Of a stretch of 61,982 bases of DNA, positions 57,068 to 61,982 are shown piece after piece. Both the position numbers and the translations under genes were made by a program. The stretch is from Halobacteriales archaeon QH_6_64_20. GTDB lineage: Archaea; Halobacteriota; Halobacteria; Halobacteriales; Halococcaceae. Where the stretch lies: positions 49,908-111,889 of the forward strand of contig PXQR01000142.1 in assembly GCA_003021235.1 (NCBI GenBank), in the 5' to 3' direction. Position 1 is the stretch's first letter. The number at the start of each line of letters is the position of its first letter. The notes below the pieces were generated by a model. That model saw only the letters and a program-made list of their open reading frames with translations. It made no database searches and was not told the origin of the DNA.

Positions 57068-57079
57068 AAAAACTTATGC
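57068..57079 (+). promoter_or_regulatory. Promoter box of the second DUF4397 gene
   Basis: AAAAACTTATGC at 57068-57079 differs in one base from the box at 54493-54504 and ends 31 nt before the ATG at 57110, nearly the same distance. Shared spacing suggests common control. Confidence 0.55.
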
Positions 57080-57109
57080 CAGTTTCGACCATCGTTCCGC
57101 TGGTACGAA

Positions 57110-58825
57110 ATGAGATCCAAGGAATCGGGCTCGGGGAGCGAGTGGCTTCCTACACGGCGGAGCTTCGGCGTCGTCCTCGTCGCGCTGGCGATGGTGCTGG
57201 CGGGATGTGGCGGCGGGGGCGGCGGAGGCGGAGAGGCCGGCGGCGGCCAGGCAACGACCACGGCTGGCGGCGAAGCGACGACCGCCGCTGATGAAACGAC
57301 GAGCACCGGGGGCGAAACAACGACCGCGACCGGCGACACGGCGACTACCGCGGCTGACGACGGGACGACGACCACGGCCACCGGCGGCGAGACGACCACC
57401 GCCGCCAGCGACACGAGCGACGGCGATAACGTTTCGATGGACAACGGAAGCGCCATGAGTGGCGGCGACAACGCCTCGATGGGCAACGGAAGCGAAATGG
57501 GCCAAATGGCCAGTAACGCTTCCGTTCGGATCGCACACATGTCGCCCGACGCGCCTGCAGTCGACGTCTACGTCGACAACGAGACGGTCGTTTCGGGTGC
57601 GGAGTTCGGCGCGATTACCGAGTACACGACGCTTGCGAGCGGCGAGCACGTCGTGACGATCACCGCCGCCGACAACCGCAGTGCCGTCGTTTTTAATGAC
57701 ACGGTCGGACTCGACGCCGCGGCGTACACCGTCGCGGCCACCGGCGAGATCAGCGAGAACGCGACCCAACCGTTCGCACCGCTGATCCTCCAGGACAGCA
57801 CCTCACCGCCGATGAATTCCTCAGTAGTGCGTCTCGCACACGTCTCGCCCGACGCGGGACCGGTGGACGTCACCGTCGAGGGGACGAACCTGACTCTCTT
57901 CGACAACGCGACCTACGCCAATGCGACCGACTACGTCGAGGTACCTGCCGGCGAGTACACCCTCGAAGTCCGGGCGGCGACCGCCGCGAACAACGGTACG
58001 ATCGTTCACACTCTCGACGCCGGTCTCGAGAACGGCACGGCGTATACCGCCTTCGCCGCGGGGTATGCGTCCCCTGACGACGCGCCGGCCGACGAACCGC
58101 TCGAAGTGTTTGCGACGACCGACGGTCGGACCGCGGAGCTCCGAGTGGCACACATGTCGCCCGACGCGCCCGCGGTTGACGTCTACATCGACAACGAGAC
58201 GACCGTCTCGGGGATCGAATACGGCGAGGTCACCGACTACGTCGCAACGACCCCCGGCGAGCACGCGGTGACGATCACTGCCGCCGACAACCGCAGTGCC
58301 GTCGTCTTCGACGGCACCGTTCCGTTCATGCCGGGCGATTACACGGTAGCGGCGACGGGCGAGGTCGGCGAGAACGCCTCCCAGCCGTTCGCCCCGCTGA
58401 TCCTCGACGACAACGCGACCGCACCGGGCGAGAACGCTTCCGCAGTGCGTGTCGTTCACGTAGCGCCTGACGCCCCGGCCGTCGACATCACGGTCAACGA
58501 GACCGGCAACGCGCTGGTCGACGACCTCGCGTTCGGCAATGCGACCGACTACGTCGAGGTACCTGCCGGCGAGTACACTCTCGACGTCCGTCCGGCGACC
58601 GCGAACAACGACGGACCGATCGTCGAGAGCTTCGACGTCGAACTGGAAAACGGTACGGCCTACACCGGCTTCGCCGCGGGCTACCTCGATCCGGAGAACG
58701 CCTCGGGCGACGAAGCGTTCGATCTGATCGTCGTGACCGACGCCGAGAACACGAGTTCGGGGTCGGAATCGAACGAGATAGCCCACCCGAGCGAGAACCG
58801 AGTTCGGACGGTCGCTACGAATTGA
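57110..58825 (+). CDS. DUF4397 lipoprotein, paralog of the 54536 gene
   Basis: 571 residues. A Tat-like signal (TRRSFGVVLVALAMVLAGC) with lipobox LAGC, a Gly run and a Thr/Ala/Gly-rich stalk to about 135. Two DUF4397 units follow, about 138-340 (VRIAHMSPDAPAVDVYVDNE) and 344-555 (LRVAHMSPDAPAVDVYIDNE). They match each other closely, and also match the second unit of the upstream protein. It lacks the DUF7282-like insertion. It is a surface-anchored protein with many glycosylation sequons. Confidence 0.87.
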   Translation: MRSKESGSGSEWLPTRRSFGVVLVALAMVLAGCGGGGGGGGEAGGGQATTTAGGEATTAADETTSTGGETTTATGDTATTAADDGTTTTATGGETTTAASDTSDGDNVSMDNGSAMSGGDNASMGNGSEMGQMASNASVRIAHMSPDAPAVDVYVDNETVVSGAEFGAITEYTTLASGEHVVTITAADNRSAVVFNDTVGLDAAAYTVAATGEISENATQPFAPLILQDSTSPPMNSSVVRLAHVSPDAGPVDVTVEGTNLTLFDNATYANATDYVEVPAGEYTLEVRAATAANNGTIVHTLDAGLENGTAYTAFAAGYASPDDAPADEPLEVFATTDGRTAELRVAHMSPDAPAVDVYIDNETTVSGIEYGEVTDYVATTPGEHAVTITAADNRSAVVFDGTVPFMPGDYTVAATGEVGENASQPFAPLILDDNATAPGENASAVRVVHVAPDAPAVDITVNETGNALVDDLAFGNATDYVEVPAGEYTLDVRPATANNDGPIVESFDVELENGTAYTGFAAGYLDPENASGDEAFDLIVVTDAENTSSGSESNEIAHPSENRVRTVATN

Positions 58826-59121
58826 CGCTCGGCGGGCGATCTCTTTCGACGTACGGACCAGGTAGTTAACAGTACGACAGTATGGACTCCCTTCAGCTTC
58901 GCTCCCGTAGTGCCCGCTTTACCGACTGTCACCGAGAGCGTCGCTCTTCGAGGTTCTGTTCCCGGTGGTCGATCGGCGGTCGTCGCCGTCGAAGCGCCCG
59001 GCAGTCTCGTGAGCGAGCGACCGAGAGCAGGGAGCAACCCCGTCGGGACCGCGGACGCGACGCTCGCCGGGCGAAAAAAGACAAGGGTGGTCAGCGGGTT
59101 AGCTGATCCTATCGGAACGGG

Positions 59122-59448
59122 TCACAGCCACCCGCTAGGCACGTACTCTTCGATCTCGCTATGGTCGGCGTATGCCTCGGCAATCGCTTGGAGGGCTCTC
59201 ACGACTTCGCCGGGTGAGGGTTTCTCGTGCTGATGATAGAGTACCAATCCGTGGTTGTCGTCGAGGGCGAGAAAATCGTCGTCCTCGGTGAATACGACCC
59301 AGCCGTTCCGCGCTGCAAAGTCGCTGATCTCGGGGTCGAGTGCGTCCATAGCCAACGCTTCCGTGACTGTCGTGACAGTGATCCACTCCGTTCGTCGGAA
59401 CGTCTCGGTGTACTGTTCGTCGACGTTTCGATCGCAGAGAACCCTCAC
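59122..59448 (-). CDS. DUF5615 PIN-like toxin
   Basis: 108 residues. RVLCDRNVDEQ (D6) begins the fold, ALDPEISDFAARNGW gives the second acidic pair, and WVVFTEDDDFL (D56, D57, D58) is the intact family motif. It probably is a nuclease toxin. Its ATG overlaps the antitoxin stop (ATGA), so it is co-translated. Compare the decayed homolog at 8242-8598. Confidence 0.85.
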   Translation of the reverse strand: MRVLCDRNVDEQYTETFRRTEWITVTTVTEALAMDALDPEISDFAARNGWVVFTEDDDFLALDDNHGLVLYHQHEKPSPGEVVRALQAIAEAYADHSEIEEYVPSGWL

Positions 59449-59726
59449 GCGTCCGGGGCGCGGCTGTTGCGCTGCACCGCTCGGTAGTGTGCTTCCCGTC
59501 GCGCTCTGAGCGTTTCCATCTCGTCGGGGTGGTCGTCGTAGTACGAGAGGGCGGCCTCGATCCCGTCTCGCGTGAGGTCCGGATAGCCGGCCAGCAGTTC
59601 CTCGATGGTCTGATCGCCCTCGCGGATGCTCTCGCCGAGCATGAACACGCCGATGCGCGTGCCCTTTACACGGGGTTTGCCGTGCAGCACGTCGGGCGTT
59701 TTGACGATCTCGACGGTTTGGCTCAT
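59445..59726 (-). CDS. DUF433 antitoxin
   Basis: 93 residues. IVKTPDVLHGKPRVKGTRIG is the beta-hairpin/helix-turn-helix DUF433 signature, followed by TIEELLAGYPDLTRDGIEAA and a C-terminal helix (MRETLRARREAH-type) that contacts the toxin. DUF433 proteins bind DNA and neutralise DUF5615 partners. It lies directly before the toxin gene in one operon. Confidence 0.87.
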   Translation of the reverse strand: MSQTVEIVKTPDVLHGKPRVKGTRIGVFMLGESIREGDQTIEELLAGYPDLTRDGIEAALSYYDDHPDEMETLRARREAHYRAVQRNSRAPDA

Positions 59727-60270
59727 AGCCTGGCTAGTCGAGCGACGTACTTGAACCTACGTCCGGTTCGGATTCGGTTCTGCACGAACACGAGAACGGT
59801 AGACAGAGAGCACCTGGCGCGCTCTCTGCTTGTGGAAGACACTTCCGAGAGTACGGTGGCTTGAAATCCCCTGGCACGCTCGCCTCCCAGGACTCGTTGC
59901 GCTCCTCGCCTCGTTCGCTCGTGATGCTCGCTCACTCGTCTGTGGTGCTTACGTCGTCCGGGTTCGCCGAACGCGAGGCGCGTAGTGCCTCGAATGGCGA
60001 ACAGCGTTAGTACTAGTCGCAACCTGTGGGTGTTGCTGAGAGTGGCTCAGACGTGAGACATACTGAGACGACAATCAGCAGCTGAAGGCCGTACTCAAAG
60101 GTCGGGTCGATCACTAGAGCCGTCTCGAACCACGAACGCCAGAGAGTGCGCGCTGTTTTGTCGTCGGAAGCCAGTGGTTTCCGACTGCTCGCTGGGTTCC
60201 GCTGGAACCCGCGTAGGTCGAGGTTTTGCCGAGGGTCGCCGCAGGCGGCCCACAGGGCAAAAGGTGCGTT
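59727..60270. other. Intergenic region with 81-bp repeat and 3'-end module
   Basis: 544 bases with no credible gene. It contains the second copy of the 81-bp repeat (60008-60088) and a CTCGTTCGCTCGTGATGCTCGCTC low-complexity stretch near 59900-59940. Just before the dehydrogenase stop (60210-60262) a TTTTGCC...GGCAAAA stem encloses GCCGCAGGCGGC. Confidence 0.6.
60008..60088 (+). repeat. 81-bp repeat, copy 2
   Basis: Identical over 81 bases to 1525-1605, same orientation. Flanks are unrelated apart from an AGCG just to the left in both copies. See copy 1 for its foldback potential. Confidence 0.85.
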
Positions 60271-61335
60271 TCAGGCGAAAGTATCGATCACGGGAATGCC
60301 GACCGTCCCGTAGTCGCTCATCGCGTCCAACCGATCGGAGACGTCGTCGAGCGCGACGGTTTCGGAGACCACCTTGCTGGGGTCGAGTTTGTCGCGTTCG
60401 ACCATGCGGAAGATCTCGTCGTACCGGGTAGGTTGCATACCGTGCGAGCCGAGGAACTCGATCTCCTGGGCCACCATGACGTCGGTCGGTAGCGAAACCA
60501 TTCCCTGTTCCTCTTGGGTGGTGAGACCGATCTGGACGTGCTGGCCGCGGCGTTTGAGGCTGAGTACCGAGTTCCGGCACGTCTCGGCGATGCCCAGCGC
60601 GTCGACCGAGACGTCCGCGCCGCGCCCGATCGTCGATTGTACCGCTCCAGGGGTGTCGTCCGCGTCGGCGGCGTTGACGACCTCGTCGGCACCGAGGTCG
60701 CGTGCCCTCTCTAGCTTCTCGTCGGTGAGATCGACGGCGACGACGTTCGCGCCCAAGGCATCGGCGATATGTACCGCCGACAGACCGACCCCGCCACAGC
60801 CGTGTACCGCGACCCAGTCGCCCGCGTCGACATCCGCGCGGTGGGCAAGCCCGTGAAAGGCCGTCATGAACCGACAGCCGAGTCCGGCCACGTCCACCGA
60901 CGAGACCCCATCCGGCAGTTTGACGGTGTTCTGATTGGCGACAGGAACGTGGACCTCCTCGGCGAACGCGCCGGGTGCGACCTCGGCGAAGCCGAGCGGT
61001 GTGACGTTCTCACAGATGTTCGACCGGCCGCGCTGACATTCGTAACACGTGCCATCCCCGAGGTTGAACGGGACGGCTACGTGATCGCCCTCGTCTACTC
61101 CGGCAACGTCGTCGCCGACCGCGATGACCTCCCCAGCGGGTTCGTGGCCGAGGATATGGCCCTCCGGCGGCTTGAGCCCGAGCCAGTCCCAGTCGCCCTG
61201 CCAGCCGTGCCAGTCCGACCGGCAGATCCCACAGGCTTCGAGCGAGACGACCGCGCCGTCTGCATCGGGGTTGGGCGCGTCGACGTCTTCGATCGAGAGC
61301 GGTTCGCCGTACTCTTCGAGGAGTGCTGCGCGCAT
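60271..61335 (-). CDS. Zinc-dependent alcohol dehydrogenase
   Basis: A 354-residue medium-chain dehydrogenase. The catalytic zinc site is CGICRSDWHGW (Cys and nearby His) with GHEPAGEV (GHE motif); structural zinc cysteines are in CYECQRGRSNIC. The NAD site is VHGCGGVGLSAVHIA. It oxidises an alcohol or a related substrate. The ATG at 61335 starts MRAALLEEYGEPL; the longer reading adds 10 unconserved residues. A TTATTT stretch near 61363-61368 (read on the minus strand) is a likely TATA box. Confidence 0.93.
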   Translation of the reverse strand: MRAALLEEYGEPLSIEDVDAPNPDADGAVVSLEACGICRSDWHGWQGDWDWLGLKPPEGHILGHEPAGEVIAVGDDVAGVDEGDHVAVPFNLGDGTCYECQRGRSNICENVTPLGFAEVAPGAFAEEVHVPVANQNTVKLPDGVSSVDVAGLGCRFMTAFHGLAHRADVDAGDWVAVHGCGGVGLSAVHIADALGANVVAVDLTDEKLERARDLGADEVVNAADADDTPGAVQSTIGRGADVSVDALGIAETCRNSVLSLKRRGQHVQIGLTTQEEQGMVSLPTDVMVAQEIEFLGSHGMQPTRYDEIFRMVERDKLDPSKVVSETVALDDVSDRLDAMSDYGTVGIPVIDTFA

Positions 61336-61444
61336 AGCGCTACCTATGTCGTACAACGGTAACAAATAACTTGCGGTGATACGGCGTGCGGCGGCGGGTT
61401 CGATACGCGCGATGTCGACACCGCCCGCGGACGGTCGGGACCGC

Positions 61445-61982
61445 TCAGCCCCGTAGCAGGTCCACGACCTCGTCGAGTTCGTCGGGTTCGACGGCGACCG
61501 TGTACTGGCGATCGGCTTCGAGTTCCGTGTCGGGTCGGGCGAGGTGGTCGGTGCTCGCGTCCGAGACGACCAAACACCCGTCCGGGAGATCGACGTCTTC
61601 GAGGCGTTCGCCGGCTGCCTGACTACTGGCTTCGACCCGGATTTCGAGGATTTCGAGGTCGCCGGTCACGCCTTCGAGCGAGCGGATCTCGCCGCCGACG
61701 GTCTCGTTCGCGGCGAGCCTGGCACCGGCCCGTTCGGGCGAGACGACCGCGTCAACGAAGTCGGCGTGTTCCTCGCCGCTCTCGGTGTCGGCTCGCAGTA
61801 CCGTATAGATCGACTCGTTCGCGTCCCGTGCGGCCAGACAGACCGCGAGGTTCGTCGCGCCGTCCTCGGTGAGCGCGACGATCGCGTCGCTCTCGTCGGG
61901 AGCGGCCCGTTCGAGCACTGCCGAATGGGTCGCATCGCCCTCGATAACGGTCGGGAGACGGTCACCGATCCGTTCGAGCCGG
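61445..61982 (-). CDS. TrkA-type RCK regulator, 5' end outside the window
   Basis: About 178 C-terminal residues are present. VIEGDATHSAVLERA and IVALTEDGATNLAVCLAARD belong to the RCK-N domain of K+ uptake regulators. VVSPERAGARLAANETVGGEI and a TrkA-C domain (LEILEIRVEASSQAAGERLEDVDLPDGC) complete it. The start lies beyond 61982. It is a second RCK protein of the window, paralogous to 10043-10744. Confidence 0.88.
   Translation of the reverse strand, partial: RLERIGDRLPTVIEGDATHSAVLERAAPDESDAIVALTEDGATNLAVCLAARDANESIYTVLRADTESGEEHADFVDAVVSPERAGARLAANETVGGEIRSLEGVTGDLEILEIRVEASSQAAGERLEDVDLPDGCLVVSDASTDHLARPDTELEADRQYTVAVEPDELDEVVDLLRG

Noticed and set aside
58882-59106. A 74-residue open frame starting MDSLQLRSRSARF
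   Set aside because: The translation is an Arg/Ser-rich, very basic sequence, unlike haloarchaeal proteins. The codon pattern looks like a shadow of intergenic low-complexity DNA. A TTAACAG upstream is not enough support.
59880-59945. CTCGCTCGTTCGCTC-type runs as a possible CRISPR or origin repeat
   Set aside because: The units are irregular with no spacers. Similar runs occur near several gene ends in the window, so they are general intergenic low-complexity DNA.

Overview
The window is haloarchaeal chromosomal DNA (class Halobacteria). It is G+C-rich and encodes proteins loaded with Asp and Glu. Marker genes are archaeal: the PolD large subunit, an aCPSF1-type KH/beta-CASP ribonuclease, F420 biosynthesis (CofC, CofG, CofH), Tat-dependent lipoproteins, HGPRTase of the archaeal type, and many small CxxC or Lrp-like proteins typical of halophiles. 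Promoters look archaeal: TATA boxes sit about 25-35 nt before start codons, often with no leader. I cannot name the genus.

Layout. 1-6.6 kb: metallo-beta-lactamase, cupin, aCPSF1, a secreted lipoprotein, cyclophilin and a universal stress protein. 6.8-8.7 kb: a tRNA-Leu(UAA) followed by two partial copies of its 3' end. These bracket an A+T-rich orphan gene and the decayed remains of a DUF433/DUF5615 toxin-antitoxin pair, which I read as a tandem array of small integrated elements. 8.8-12.5 kb: small proteins, a TrkA-type regulator with two stand-alone Lrp/AsnC ligand-binding proteins, and thymidylate kinase. 12.7-19.7 kb: a nucleoside-diphosphate-sugar epimerase-like protein, the F420 genes cofC, cofG and cofH, a membrane hydrolase and purC. 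19.9-25.6 kb: a fused Gfo/Idh-aldo/keto reductase, a CTP-dependent lipid kinase-like protein overlapping glyS, and a four-CBS protein.

26.1-32.6 kb holds one peptide/oligosaccharide-type ABC operon: binding protein, two permeases and a fused double ATPase. 33.8-37.5 kb is the PolD large subunit. 37.7-47.2 kb carries surface and metabolic genes: a sulfatase-like enzyme, a beta-helix/dockerin-like protein, a broken short-chain dehydrogenase, a glycoside hydrolase, DedA, an arylsulfotransferase-like protein, NifU-C, GtrA and a DJ-1 protein. 47.3-53.7 kb is a second, independent peptide-type ABC operon on the minus strand, abutting hpt. 54.5-58.8 kb has two paralogous secreted DUF4397 proteins with matching promoters. 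59.1-59.7 kb is an intact DUF433/DUF5615 pair, followed by an alcohol dehydrogenase and a truncated TrkA gene.

Main observations. (1) Tandem integration scars at tRNA-Leu. (2) Both ABC operons have a damaged substrate-binding gene: one has an internal deletion with frameshift, the other has lost its signal peptide exactly where it meets hpt. (3) An identical 81-bp sequence lies in intergenic DNA at both ends of the window. (4) A recurrent stem module follows several stop codons. (5) Two DUF7282-like domains are inserted inside a DUF4397 domain, and this gene and its paralog share a 12-bp promoter box at the same distance from the start.
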